Part shown: positions 45,109-54,227 of the stretch, piece by piece | How the letters are laid out: the number at the start of each line of letters is the position of its first letter | Position numbering within the stretch: position 1 is the first letter of the stretch | DNA from: Reinekea marinisedimentorum | Lineage (GTDB): Bacteria; Pseudomonadota; Gammaproteobacteria; Pseudomonadales; Natronospirillaceae | Assembly (NCBI RefSeq): GCF_004341165.1 | Contig: NZ_SLZR01000001.1 | Coordinates: 124,001 to 188,000 of the forward strand | DNA: 64,000 bases | Direction of reading: 5' to 3' | Program-made: the position numbers and the translations under genes | Notes under the pieces: generated by a model | The model's database searches: none | What the model was told of the DNA's origin: nothing | What the model saw: only the letters and a program-made list of their open reading frames with translations

Positions 45109-45438
45109 ATGGCTAAGAAAATGACTGCCATCAAAGAGCGCTACACGAAGACTCAGATTGTTTCTGAAATTTCGGAAAATACAGAATTAACAAAAAAAGA
45201 AGTTCAGGCAGTTCTGGACGAACTCGCCGATGTCATTGAGCGCCACATTAAGAAGCGTGCCTGCGGTGAGTTTGTTCTGCCGGGTCTGATGAAGATTCAA
45301 ACCATCAAGAAGCCAGCCCGTAAAGCTCGACCAGGTGTTAACCCATTCACCGGTGAAGAAATCATGATCTCTGCCAAACCGGCAAGCACCGCTGTTAGAG
45401 TTCGCCCGTTGAAAAAACTGAAAGACATGGCTCTTTAA
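45109..45438 (+). CDS. HU-family DNA-binding protein
   Basis: This 109-residue protein has the HU/IHF fold: helices with TKTQIVSEISENTELTKKEV and the beta-arm region GVNPFTGEEIMISAKPAST, with the conserved NP motif that intercalates DNA. It is longer than HU (90), with an N-terminal extension of about 10 residues and a basic arm (IKKPARKARPG). It therefore belongs to a separate HU-like branch present in many gammaproteobacteria. AAGGATAT precedes the ATG and a clear terminator follows. Confidence 0.93.
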   Translation: MAKKMTAIKERYTKTQIVSEISENTELTKKEVQAVLDELADVIERHIKKRACGEFVLPGLMKIQTIKKPARKARPGVNPFTGEEIMISAKPASTAVRVRPLKKLKDMAL

Positions 45439-45450
45439 GTGAAAGCTTTT

Positions 45451-45481
45451 CAGCTGGCCTAAACAGCCAGCTGTTTTATTT
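45451..45481 (+). terminator. Terminator after the HU-like gene
   Basis: An 8-bp stem CAGCTGGC / GCCAGCTG with a 7-base loop is followed by TTTTATTT. Confidence 0.88.
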
Positions 45482-45507
45482 AAAGTCACCTAAGGTAAGG
45501 GTAACGA

Positions 45508-46017
45508 GTGGCCAGCGAAAACAGCAAACAGCGCCAACTGGACAGAATTGATTTCAAGATCATGAAGGCACTGCAGGAAAATGCCCGCCTGTCTTACGTT
45601 GAGCTTGCCCAAACGGTTGGGCTGTCGACCACACCCTGTCTGGAGCGCGTTAAGCGCCTGGAAAGCTCCGGCTACATTCAGGGCTATCATGCCCGTTTGA
45701 ATACCGATGCACTGGGCCTGGAGCTGCTGGTATTTCTCGAAATTACCCTGGCGGTGCAATCACCTGAAACCTTTCAGGAGTTTAAAGCCGCAGCCGAAAA
45801 GCTTTCCTATGTTCAGGAATGCCATCTGATATCCGGGCAGTCTGACTACCTGCTGAAGATACGCATCAGCGATCTGAAAAACTATCGGAAGCACCTAGGT
45901 GAGCTTCTGCTAGCCTTACCGCATGTGCGTGAATCGAAAAGCCACATTGTTATGGAAGAGGCCAAGCAATCCGGCCTGATACCTCTGGATATCATCAGTC
46001 ACCGGTTTAAAAACTAA
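45508..46017 (+). CDS. Lrp/AsnC-family regulator
   Basis: The 169-residue protein has an N-terminal helix-turn-helix (MKALQENARLSYVELAQTVGLSTTPCLERVKRL) and a C-terminal RAM ligand-binding domain (VQECHLISGQSDYLLKIRISD). Lrp-family regulators respond to amino acids. The start is a GTG at 45508. The HTH pattern is Lrp-like, but no amino-acid catabolism gene is adjacent, so a global role as Lrp itself is possible. Confidence 0.92.
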   Translation: MASENSKQRQLDRIDFKIMKALQENARLSYVELAQTVGLSTTPCLERVKRLESSGYIQGYHARLNTDALGLELLVFLEITLAVQSPETFQEFKAAAEKLSYVQECHLISGQSDYLLKIRISDLKNYRKHLGELLLALPHVRESKSHIVMEEAKQSGLIPLDIISHRFKN

Positions 46018-46110
46018 GCCGTTGGCAACGTTGCCTTTAATCCAATCCGTTAAATGAATATTAAATGTCGGGCTCTCCCGGCAGAGTGCTTAAACAAGGA
46101 GCAAACTGAT

Positions 46111-46785
46111 ATGAAACGTTGGACCCATATTGCCCTTCCTTTTGCTATTTCCGGGGCTGTACTGTCTGGCTGTACCACTCTGGACGCCTATACCGGTGAA
46201 ACGCAGGTCAGTAATACCTCTAAGGGAGCTATTGCCGGCGGGCTGATTGGAGCAGTCATCGGTGCCGCTACCGCCCCGAAAGATGAGCGGGCTAAGCGCG
46301 CCATTATCGGTGCCGGTATTGGTGGTGTCGCAGGTGGTGGTGTCGGCTACTACATGGACAATCAGGAAAAAGAACTGCGTGAAGAACTGGTCGGTACCGG
46401 TGTTCAGGTTAAGCGTACAGAAGAAGGCAGTATCGATCTGATCATGCCCGGCAACATTACCTTCGACGTGAACAGCTCCAACGTGCAAACCTCGTTCATT
46501 GGCACGCTGACCTCTGTCGCTAAGGTACTGAAAGAGTACGAAAATACTCTGGTAACCATCTCTGGCCATACCGACAGCACCGGCAGCGAGCAATACAACC
46601 AGCTGCTGTCCGAGCAACGCGCCACCTCAGTGGCTAATGTCATCCTACAGCAGGGCATTGCTGTTGAGCGGGTTGCCGCCATCGGTTACGGCGAAAGCTA
46701 CCCGATTGCCGACAACAGCACCGCGGCAGGGCGTGCGGAAAACCGCCGCGTTGAAATTACACTGGACGCTATCGTCGCCGAATAA
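46111..46785 (+). CDS. OmpA-family lipoprotein with glycine zipper
   Basis: This 224-residue protein is exported as a lipoprotein (signal ending AVLSGC, lipobox cysteine about residue 21) and has a glycine-zipper stretch (KGAIAGGLIGAVIGAATAP, GAGIGGVAGGGVGYYMDNQ) followed by an OmpA C-terminal peptidoglycan-binding domain (ITFDVNSSNVQTSF, GHTDSTGSEQYNQLLSEQRA, GRAENRRVEI). The design is that of YiaD. It should link the outer membrane to the cell wall. AAGGAG lies nine bases before the ATG. Confidence 0.93.
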   Translation: MKRWTHIALPFAISGAVLSGCTTLDAYTGETQVSNTSKGAIAGGLIGAVIGAATAPKDERAKRAIIGAGIGGVAGGGVGYYMDNQEKELREELVGTGVQVKRTEEGSIDLIMPGNITFDVNSSNVQTSFIGTLTSVAKVLKEYENTLVTISGHTDSTGSEQYNQLLSEQRATSVANVILQQGIAVERVAAIGYGESYPIADNSTAAGRAENRRVEITLDAIVAE

Positions 46786-46800
46786 TACTCTCTCCGTTCC

Positions 46801-46830
46801 GGTGGATGAGCCCTTCATCCACCCTTCTTT
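46801..46830 (+). terminator. Likely terminator after the OmpA gene
   Basis: A 9-bp stem (GGTGGATGA / TCATCCACC) is followed by a pyrimidine-rich CTTCTTTCTT. The T run is broken, so efficiency may be moderate. Confidence 0.6.
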
Positions 46831-46852
46831 CTTGTAACACAGGTTGTCTTTC

Positions 46853-47755
46853 GTGGAACTTCTAGGCTATTCGGCTGCATTGCTGGCAGCGACACTCTGG
46901 TCGGTTACCGGCCTGTTGGCCACCGGCCCGGTCCGTTCAATCGGCGTAATACCCTTTAATGCATTGCGCATGCTGTCGGTCGGTCTGCTGTTGATGGTCT
47001 GGTTGCTGCTGACCCGGCAATGGCAATGGCCAGAACCCGGCGCAATGACCGCGCTCATTCTCAGCGGCTTTGTCGGCATTTACCTCGGCGACACCCTGCT
47101 CTTTTTCAGCGTTAAAATTCTGGGCCCGCGTATGGCCGGCTTACTGTTTGCCACCAATGCACCCATCAGTTTTCTGTTCGGCGTTTTTATTCTGCATGAA
47201 TCCTATTACTGGCTGAATCTGGTCGGTGTTGTGGCTGTTTCGGCCGGCGTATTCATTGCTATTCTCAGCCGGGCCAAGGCTGGCACTCACCATCTGGAAG
47301 CCGCAAACGGCAATGTAAAGCTGGGTTTGATCACAGGATTTGGTTCGGCACTCTGTCAGGCACTGGGCACTCTCATTCTGTTCAATACCATGCGCAGCGG
47401 TCAGGACCCGGTGTTTGCCAGTATGGTGCGCATCAGCGTTGCCTCACTGTTTCTGATCAGCAGCCTGTTTTTTCCGGCCTTTTCCGGAGGCTTTAAAAGC
47501 TACCTTAAGCTCAACAGAAAGATATACAGTCAAATCCTGTTAAGTGGCGTTCTCGGTATGGGCATTGGTATGAGCCTTTTGTTGTGGGCGGTCAAGGTTG
47601 CGCCACTTGGCATTGTCTCTATCCTTTCGGCAACCACGCCAGTAATGATTTTACCGATCCTGTGGATCTGGACCGGTCAGCGGCCTGCACTGCCATCGTT
47701 TATTGCGGCCGCCATTCTGGTTACCGGAACCTCCATGATCTTCTTTGCGGCTTAG
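46853..47755 (+). CDS. DMT (EamA) family transporter
   Basis: The 300-residue protein has ten predicted membrane segments in two EamA repeats (first ALLAATLWSVTGLLA, second half GLITGFGSALCQALGTLIL). Such proteins export metabolites, often amino acids or drug-like compounds. The GTG at 46853 has an AGG spaced nine bases upstream; a TTG at 46844 is also in frame. The small membrane-protein gene follows after 13 bases. Confidence 0.9.
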   Translation: MELLGYSAALLAATLWSVTGLLATGPVRSIGVIPFNALRMLSVGLLLMVWLLLTRQWQWPEPGAMTALILSGFVGIYLGDTLLFFSVKILGPRMAGLLFATNAPISFLFGVFILHESYYWLNLVGVVAVSAGVFIAILSRAKAGTHHLEAANGNVKLGLITGFGSALCQALGTLILFNTMRSGQDPVFASMVRISVASLFLISSLFFPAFSGGFKSYLKLNRKIYSQILLSGVLGMGIGMSLLLWAVKVAPLGIVSILSATTPVMILPILWIWTGQRPALPSFIAAAILVTGTSMIFFAA

Positions 47756-47768
47756 TTAGGTATAAACG

Positions 47769-48113
47769 ATGAAAATGAAGACCCGCATTTATCGTTTTAT
47801 TAAACCCATAGCGCACCTGTACCCCGTACCGGTCTTCCTGGCTATGGCACAGGCGGTTTTTACCTTTGTATTACCGCTGATTTACCCCGGCCTCGACGCC
47901 GCCTATTGGTTGCTCTCTTTCAGCGGCTGCGCCTTCTGGCTCACCAGTTTTGTACTGCTGAAACAGGCTCATCACGCAGCAGAGCCTGCGAAGGGTTTTA
48001 AAGCCCGCATCAGAAATTATTGGGAAAATTTAATGTTCATGCTGTGGTTGATTACGTCTGTACTGCTGGTGATCTGGCTGCTGAAAATCGGTGTGTTCCT
48101 GCTGCAAAATTAG
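47769..48113 (+). CDS. Small membrane protein, unknown
   Basis: This 114-residue protein has three hydrophobic segments (FLAMAQAVFTFVLPLIY, LLSFSGCAFWLTSFVLL and MLWLITSVLLVIWLLKIG) linked by basic loops. I recognise no family. It follows the DMT transporter gene by 13 bases, so the two are probably co-transcribed. Confidence 0.7.
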   Translation: MKMKTRIYRFIKPIAHLYPVPVFLAMAQAVFTFVLPLIYPGLDAAYWLLSFSGCAFWLTSFVLLKQAHHAAEPAKGFKARIRNYWENLMFMLWLITSVLLVIWLLKIGVFLLQN

Positions 48114-48139
48114 CCTTTAGGTTCGTAAACGCTCAGCGG

Positions 48140-50281
48140 CTAATAAGACTTCACACCGCCCTTGCCTTCCCGCTTCACTTCATACATCGCGCTGTCTGCA
48201 TTGTGCATCAGTGCATCCAGGTCGTTGCCCTGCAACGGAAATTGCGCAATACCGATGCTGGCAGAAACATAAAGCTGAGCATCTTCAACATCGATGCGTT
48301 TTTCAATAACCTGCAAGAGCCGCTGTAAAAAGTTTTCCAGATCTGCCTTCAGGCTGAACTCATCAACCACCAGAATGAATTCATCACCGCCGATACGGGC
48401 TGCAAAATCGCGTTGCCGCAAAGAGTCTTTAATTCGCCGACTGAGACAAATTAACACCTCGTCGCCAACACGATGGCCGTATTTATCATTCACCGGTTTG
48501 AATCTATCAAGATCGATATATACCAAATGAAAAGGCCGCTTCTGAACCTTGATGCGACGATCAACAAAAACCTCCAGCCCCTGGCGATTAGGCAGTGACG
48601 TCAGCGAGTCGTGAAAGGCCATATGAGCAATGCGCTTCTGTGCGTTTTCAATCGCCTGCTTTTCATCTGAAAGAATCTGATTTAACTGCTGAACCTTTTC
48701 GTGCGATAAAATATTGCTGACCGAGACCGAAATAAATTTGGAAATAGACAGCATCAACTGAATTTCATTTCTTCCGAACCGTTCCGGTATTGGCGACTGA
48801 ATGGAAAAGACACCAATAACCGCCCCCTCAAGAAACAGCGGCATGAACAGCATGGTTCGGGGCATAACATCGGCATCGCCAATCTGATTGCCTATACCTT
48901 CTACTTCGGTATCGCGTACTAAAATATGCTGGCGCGTCTTTACCACTGAAGCGGCATAGCTTTTGTCATGCGCGATAGGAATATCGGCTTCCTTGAGCAT
49001 AACGCCGCTATCGACAATAAAACGGAAGGACAATGCCTGAGCGTCTTCATTGATGGTCATCAACGAAATAAAGTGCACATCCAGGTGAGTCGCAAGAATC
49101 TTAAACAGCCGGTTGCCCAGGTCTTCAAAGTTCAGCGTTTGGCCAACCTGATGCGCGATCTCATTGACCAGGCTTAAGCGCTGGTGACTTGCCTTCAGCA
49201 ACTCGTTCTGGCGCTCGGTTAAATCCTGCTCCAGTAAACTCTTGCCATGTTGGCTCCTGATCTTGCTGCGTACAACCAGATCCTGGTCCTGAGAGTATTG
49301 CTCTGAGCGTTCAATATTGACGATCTCGCGCAGAGTAATCACCTCTTTGGCCAGATCCTTTTTCAGCCGATAGCCAAAGGCAATCTGATCGAGCACCTTG
49401 AGCCGCATTAAATTATTACGCGGTGGGTCCACTAAACCAATACCACGCTTCAGTGTTTCAATCGCCTTATCGGTTTGCTTAAGCGCAAAGTAGGCTTTGG
49501 ACAGCTCCAGAAAGTACTCCAGCGCATCGGCACCGACATTCTCTACGGTTGGCTGATGAGTCAACAGTTCCAGAATATCTCTGGCGGCTTCATAGTTGTG
49601 CTGAAGCCGGTGAATGCGGCCCAGCAGAAGCTGGCTGCTGAAGATGCCGGTGTGGTAATTTGCCTTGCGAGCCAGAGCTTCAGCTCGTTCTGCCACCTGC
49701 CAGGCTTCGTCGTAGCGAGCCTCATGGATGAGCGTGCGGGCCTCAAGCAGACAAACAACGGCGATATTTTCATCCGAAACGCCCTCGAAATTCAGACCCA
49801 GCACCTCAGTCAGAATTTCCGTTGCCGAATCAACATCACCCACATCAAACAACAGCGTGCCGGAATTAATTAACGGCGCTAACAGCAGGGAATCATCCCC
49901 CAGAGTCCGCGAATAGTCGGCAGCAAAACCGTAGTGCTCCAGCGCAACCTCATAGTTGCCCAGCGAGTGGTAACACATACCCAATGTATTGTTGGCCAAA
50001 CGGGCGTTTTCGTTTTGCTCCAGGCGGGCAGCCGCCAGTGCGATATCACTTAAGATATCCACGGCTTCGGTAAAGCGACCGGCATAAAAGTGGCACATGC
50101 CCAGATAGCAACGGGATTGCAAATAGAGTTCAGATTCCGGTTGTGTGCTGTGTTCCGCCGCCTGTGCCAGAGCCAAAGCACGCTCTGCGTCACTGGTCAT
50201 CAGATCCCAGCAATCCTGTAAAACAGTCTCAATGCTGCTTTGGGGTATGGGCGATATCGTTTTAGGGTCGTCGACGGTCAC
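48140..50281 (-). CDS. TPR-GAF-GGDEF diguanylate cyclase
   Basis: This 713-residue soluble protein has an N-terminal helical TPR array (about residues 20-330), a GAF domain (about 375-520, HLDVHFISLMTINEDAQ) and a C-terminal GGDEF domain. The cyclase core looks intact: VYIDLDRFKPVNDKYGH with both metal-binding Asp, IGGDEF, and RQRD as the inhibitory site. It should make c-di-GMP in response to signals at the TPR or GAF part. The start is a GTG at 50281 with weak ribosome binding; a later start is possible. Confidence 0.92.
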   Translation of the reverse strand: MTVDDPKTISPIPQSSIETVLQDCWDLMTSDAERALALAQAAEHSTQPESELYLQSRCYLGMCHFYAGRFTEAVDILSDIALAAARLEQNENARLANNTLGMCYHSLGNYEVALEHYGFAADYSRTLGDDSLLLAPLINSGTLLFDVGDVDSATEILTEVLGLNFEGVSDENIAVVCLLEARTLIHEARYDEAWQVAERAEALARKANYHTGIFSSQLLLGRIHRLQHNYEAARDILELLTHQPTVENVGADALEYFLELSKAYFALKQTDKAIETLKRGIGLVDPPRNNLMRLKVLDQIAFGYRLKKDLAKEVITLREIVNIERSEQYSQDQDLVVRSKIRSQHGKSLLEQDLTERQNELLKASHQRLSLVNEIAHQVGQTLNFEDLGNRLFKILATHLDVHFISLMTINEDAQALSFRFIVDSGVMLKEADIPIAHDKSYAASVVKTRQHILVRDTEVEGIGNQIGDADVMPRTMLFMPLFLEGAVIGVFSIQSPIPERFGRNEIQLMLSISKFISVSVSNILSHEKVQQLNQILSDEKQAIENAQKRIAHMAFHDSLTSLPNRQGLEVFVDRRIKVQKRPFHLVYIDLDRFKPVNDKYGHRVGDEVLICLSRRIKDSLRQRDFAARIGGDEFILVVDEFSLKADLENFLQRLLQVIEKRIDVEDAQLYVSASIGIAQFPLQGNDLDALMHNADSAMYEVKREGKGGVKSY

Positions 50282-50443
50282 AATCTGCTGCCAGCTATTG
50301 TTTGATAAAAGTATATCGATTACAGGCCTGGAAACTGTGCAGGCGGTTACATAGTGACGCCCTTGCGCTTGAAGCGGTTCCCAATCTTCATAAGTAAGTA
50401 ATCCCGAATGAGAACCATATCTAAAAAAAACCGACCAAGTGAA

Positions 50444-50881
50444 TCAGTTTTCTAATAAAAACGTGACAGGGCCATCATTTTGAAGAAAAACCTGCATATC
50501 GGCACCGAATTGACCGGTTTTTGTGAATTTATGTCGATGATGAACATGCTCAACCACCCGATTGAACAACCGCTCACCTTCACTGGGGGTTGCCGCCGTT
50601 GAAAAGCCCGGCCGCAGCCCTTTCCTGGTTTCGGCTGAAAGCGTGAACTGTGAGACCAGAAGAATTTCACCGTTGGACTGCTGAACATTCAGGTTCATCT
50701 TTCCCTGCTCATCAGCGAACAAGCGGTACTTCAGCAGCCTTTCTGCCAGGGCGGTAACTGTTGCATCTGTATCGTGTGCATCGATACCCACCAGCACCAG
50801 CATGCCTGCGTTAATGGATGAAACAAGCTGGTTATCGACCTCGACACGGGCCTGCTTAACCCGCTGAATTAATGCTTTCAT
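50444..50881 (-). CDS. dtd: D-aminoacyl-tRNA deacylase
   Basis: Dtd removes D-amino acids and glycine wrongly attached to tRNA. At 145 residues it equals the E. coli protein. The family motifs LVSQFTLSAETRKGLRPGFS and the C-terminal TGQFGADMQVFLQNDGPVTF, including the NxGPVT motif, are present. Its ATG overlaps the stop of pip by four bases, so it is translated after pip. Confidence 0.97.
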   Translation of the reverse strand: MKALIQRVKQARVEVDNQLVSSINAGMLVLVGIDAHDTDATVTALAERLLKYRLFADEQGKMNLNVQQSNGEILLVSQFTLSAETRKGLRPGFSTAATPSEGERLFNRVVEHVHHRHKFTKTGQFGADMQVFLQNDGPVTFLLEN

Positions 50882-51846
50882 GCTTCGCTTTCCGGAGACC
50901 CTAATCGTTTAGCCATACGGCAGGTTGAACCGACCAACGCATCGATCATAGCCTCATCAAACGCTGAATGGCCACCCTCACGCACCAGGAGCAGTTCTCC
51001 ATCCTGCCATTGCTCGCTCAGCGCAAAGGCCTGATCCGGTGGGCAGATCATGTCGTAGCGGCCATGGATGATATAGCCGGGTATGCCATTGAGCTTACCG
51101 GCATTTTCCAGTATCTGGTTTTCTTCAATAAAGCTGTGGTTACGGAAGTAATGGCTGGAAATCTTCGCCAGTGCAATCGCGGTGTGAGTCGCAAGGAAGT
51201 AATCGGCAGAGGTTTGGCTGGGTCGCAGTGTGCTGATTTCTACCTCCCAACGTGCCCAGGCCTTGGCAGCCGAGATCCGTGCCAGCTCATTTTTACCGTC
51301 CAGGCGCTGATAGTAGGCTTCGATAAGGTCTTCGCCGGTTTTACCCTCAACCTCTTTGATGAAGTGATGCCATTCATCCGGGAAGTAACGCCCGGCACCT
51401 TCTTTATACAGCCAGTTTAAATCCTGTTGGCGCGACAGGAATACGCCACGTAACAGCAGCCCGCACACCTGCTGCGGGTATTGTTCGGCATACAGCAGCG
51501 CCAGTGTTGCTCCGAAACTGCCACCAAACAGAACCCATCGGGTTATTCCCAGATGGTTACGGATACGTTCCATATCGGCGATGGTATGCTGAACGGTATT
51601 GAATTCAGTACTGGCATGGGGAATGGAGCGGCCGGCACCCCGCTGGTCAAACAGGATAATGTGGTAACGCTCCGGATCAAAAAACCGCCGCATCTGTTCC
51701 GATGCCCCGGCACCCGGGCCGCCATGTAACACCAGCACAGGAATGCCTGTTTCTGTACCCGAGCATTCAATGTACAGCTCGTGGCCTTCTCCGACCGAGA
51801 GTAATTCAGTGCGATAAGGACGTATCTCCGGAAATAAGGTTTTCAC
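50878..51846 (-). CDS. pip: Proline iminopeptidase
   Basis: This alpha/beta hydrolase (322 residues) removes N-terminal proline from peptides. It has the oxyanion GGPGAGASEQM, the nucleophile elbow GGSFGATLALLYAEQYP, RYDMICPPDQA (acid) and EGGHSAFD (catalytic His). The start is a GTG at 51846 with GGGG upstream. It overlaps dtd by four bases, a pairing seen in other gammaproteobacteria. Confidence 0.94.
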   Translation of the reverse strand: MKTLFPEIRPYRTELLSVGEGHELYIECSGTETGIPVLVLHGGPGAGASEQMRRFFDPERYHIILFDQRGAGRSIPHASTEFNTVQHTIADMERIRNHLGITRWVLFGGSFGATLALLYAEQYPQQVCGLLLRGVFLSRQQDLNWLYKEGAGRYFPDEWHHFIKEVEGKTGEDLIEAYYQRLDGKNELARISAAKAWARWEVEISTLRPSQTSADYFLATHTAIALAKISSHYFRNHSFIEENQILENAGKLNGIPGYIIHGRYDMICPPDQAFALSEQWQDGELLLVREGGHSAFDEAMIDALVGSTCRMAKRLGSPESEA

Positions 51847-51990
51847 GCTGGTGCCCCGCTTATTCTGATTGTTCTATTAATTCTATCGGCTTTTACAGCA
51901 AAATCGACTCGAACAGGATTCAGACCAGCCGTCTTTGTACCTACTGCTGATCTGGTTCAGTTGGCTCTACGGACCTAACCCGGTCTCAAC

Positions 51991-52641
51991 CTATTGCCCG
52001 ATCAGTCGGGTCAGAGCAGTAACGATATGCGCTGGCCTGTGTGGCGGACGCATTAACGCCACAAATTTGCCATTCGGATCAATGATCGCGTAATTGTCGC
52101 TGTGTGCAACGGTGTAGCCTTCGCCATCGCCTTCCCGGTAATAGACAGCGCTCAACTGGGTTGCGAGCGTGGCGATAGACTCTGGCTTACCCGTTAAGCC
52201 GACAAAATCGGGATGAAAGAACGGAACATAGAGTGACAGCTGCTGCGTACTATCCCGTTCAGGGTCAACGGTCACCATCCAGAAATTCACCTGATCGGCC
52301 AGGCCAGCCTCAGCCAGCTGGTTATAGGCAATCTTCATATCCGCCATATTGGTGGGGCAGATATCCGGGCAGTAGGTATATCCGAAATTCACCAGATCCC
52401 ACTGTCCACTGAACTGTGCGCTTGTAAATGGTGAGCCGTCGTGTCGGTTCAGTTCAACAAAAGGAACGGATCTCGGCTCAGTGAAAAGCAGAACATTGTT
52501 TTCTTCCAACACGGTCTTCAGGTTATCACCGGTTGCCACCAGTCGATAAACCAAAAACGGCACGAGCAGCAGCGTTACCACAATGACGGTAATTAATACG
52601 GGCTTCAACGTTTTACTCTGATTTTCAACTGAACCTTGCAC
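51991..52641 (-). CDS. SCO1/SenC copper chaperone
   Basis: The 216-residue protein is anchored by one N-terminal segment (about residues 14-34) and carries a periplasmic thioredoxin-like domain with the copper site CPDIC and the distal His in VAHSDNYAII. SCO proteins deliver copper to the CuA site of cytochrome c oxidase. No oxidase gene is in view. The start is a GTG at 52641 with AGAGGG upstream. Confidence 0.94.
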   Translation of the reverse strand: MQGSVENQSKTLKPVLITVIVVTLLLVPFLVYRLVATGDNLKTVLEENNVLLFTEPRSVPFVELNRHDGSPFTSAQFSGQWDLVNFGYTYCPDICPTNMADMKIAYNQLAEAGLADQVNFWMVTVDPERDSTQQLSLYVPFFHPDFVGLTGKPESIATLATQLSAVYYREGDGEGYTVAHSDNYAIIDPNGKFVALMRPPHRPAHIVTALTRLIGQ

Positions 52642-52803
52642 TGGATTTCCCTCTGCTCTTCACCTGGCTGGCAAATCTAAGAATCGTACGCGAATGATTT
52701 TTAGCTGCCGTAGTAGCAAAATAGCATACCGATGGCCTGGGTTACGCTTTATATTGATGTAGCCTTTGTAAACTTCTTTATTTATGCCTGCCAGAGCTTT
52801 GCT

Positions 52804-54126
52804 ATGACGCTTTCAGAAAACACACCCTCGCTATCCGCTTCACTGCTGAAAACCTGGCACCTTGCCTGGCCCGTTATTCTCGCCAACCTATCGTTGCCTC
52901 TGCTTGGCTTGGCCGATGCCGCCATTCTCGGGCACCTGGAAAGCAGCCTCTATCTTGCCGGAGTGACCGTTGGCACCAGTGTCATGGCCTATGTTTTTTG
53001 GGGGTTTAATTTTCTCGGCATGGGTCTTTCCGGTTTTACTTCTCAGGCCTTAGGTGCAGAAAAACACCTGCAGGTGATTCATCAGTTAATGCGCTATGCC
53101 ATCGTCGCAGCGGTACTCATCTTCGTACTGCTGGTTTTCCACCGCTTCTACATTAACGCCGGGCTCCATGTGATATCGCCCGAAGCCGACGTCTTCGATC
53201 AGGCGGAACTCTACCTTAAGGTTCGTATGATCGGCGTGCCGGCAATCGTCTTCAACAGTATGCTGCTTGGTTTTTTTATTGGTTTGCAGAACACCCGCAT
53301 CAGCCTTTATACGCTGTCCGTCACACAAATTCTAAATATTGGATTTAACTTTCTGTTTGTTTACGGCCTCGGTTACAAAACGGCCGGTATCGCAATAGGC
53401 ACGGTGATCAGTGAATATCTCGGGCTTATTCTAATTCTGTACCACTTAAGAAGAACGCTTCGCGAGCTGAATACCGAAGTAACAGAACCGATGCCATTCG
53501 TTTTTCAACTAAAAGACTTTCTGCCAATTTTTCACGTCAGCTCTCACCTGTTTGTGCGCACCTTTGTCTTGCTTTCAGCTTTCATCTGGTTCAATAGAAT
53601 AGCAGCAAACTTTGGCGAACTGACGTTAGCAACCAATGGTGTACTACTCACATTTTTTACCCTGATCGCGCATTTTCTCGATGGCACTGCCGCCGCGGCA
53701 GAAGCTCAAACCGGGCATGCCTACGGACAGAAAAACCAGCAGCAACTCACTCAGGTCTGGCGCGCCAGCGCACTGTTGAATGGTGGTTTTATGCTGTTGC
53801 TTGCACTGTTATTTGTTATTTTTGGTTTACAGATTTTTGATCTGCTGACTAATCAGCAAGATTTGATTGCCAAGGCCAGAGAAGTCATGCCCTGGGTGGC
53901 TTTGTTACCGGTAACGGGTGGCATAGCTTTTTGGCTGGATGGTGTATTTATCGGTGCGCGACGTTCTAAAGATTTAAGAAACAGTGTCCTTGCCGCCTTC
54001 TTAACTTTTTGTCTCAGCAGCCTATATTTTGCAGATAATAACGTTGATCTTTGGATTTGCTTTAACGCTTTCTTTGCCGTTCGTTCCATCTGGTTACTGA
54101 ACGTTTTTTTCCGAAAGATGTTATGA
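52804..54126 (+). CDS. MATE-family efflux transporter (DinF-like)
   Basis: This 440-residue membrane protein has about 12 hydrophobic segments and the MATE features WPVILANLSLPLLGLADAAILGHL, the repeat-half boundary near residue 235 and MLLGFFIGLQNTRI. It is expected to exchange Na+ or H+ for drugs. The ATG at 52804 gives the usual N-terminus; an in-frame ATG at 52732 would add 24 hydrophobic residues and is less likely. It is convergent with purK. Confidence 0.9.
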   Translation: MTLSENTPSLSASLLKTWHLAWPVILANLSLPLLGLADAAILGHLESSLYLAGVTVGTSVMAYVFWGFNFLGMGLSGFTSQALGAEKHLQVIHQLMRYAIVAAVLIFVLLVFHRFYINAGLHVISPEADVFDQAELYLKVRMIGVPAIVFNSMLLGFFIGLQNTRISLYTLSVTQILNIGFNFLFVYGLGYKTAGIAIGTVISEYLGLILILYHLRRTLRELNTEVTEPMPFVFQLKDFLPIFHVSSHLFVRTFVLLSAFIWFNRIAANFGELTLATNGVLLTFFTLIAHFLDGTAAAAEAQTGHAYGQKNQQQLTQVWRASALLNGGFMLLLALLFVIFGLQIFDLLTNQQDLIAKAREVMPWVALLPVTGGIAFWLDGVFIGARRSKDLRNSVLAAFLTFCLSSLYFADNNVDLWICFNAFFAVRSIWLLNVFFRKML

Positions 54127-54157
54127 ACTTTAGCCGTGCAGTCTGATTAACTAAGCC

Positions 54158-54192
54158 AAAAAAAAGAGCCGTAAACCTTTAGGAATACGGCC
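54158..54192 (-). terminator. Terminator after purK
   Basis: On the minus strand GGGCCGTATTCC pairs imperfectly with GGTTTACGGCTC and is followed by eight T, about 35 bases past the purK stop. Confidence 0.8.
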
Positions 54193-54227
54193 CTGCTTTG
54201 ATAAACAGTTAAAACCAATGAGCAGGT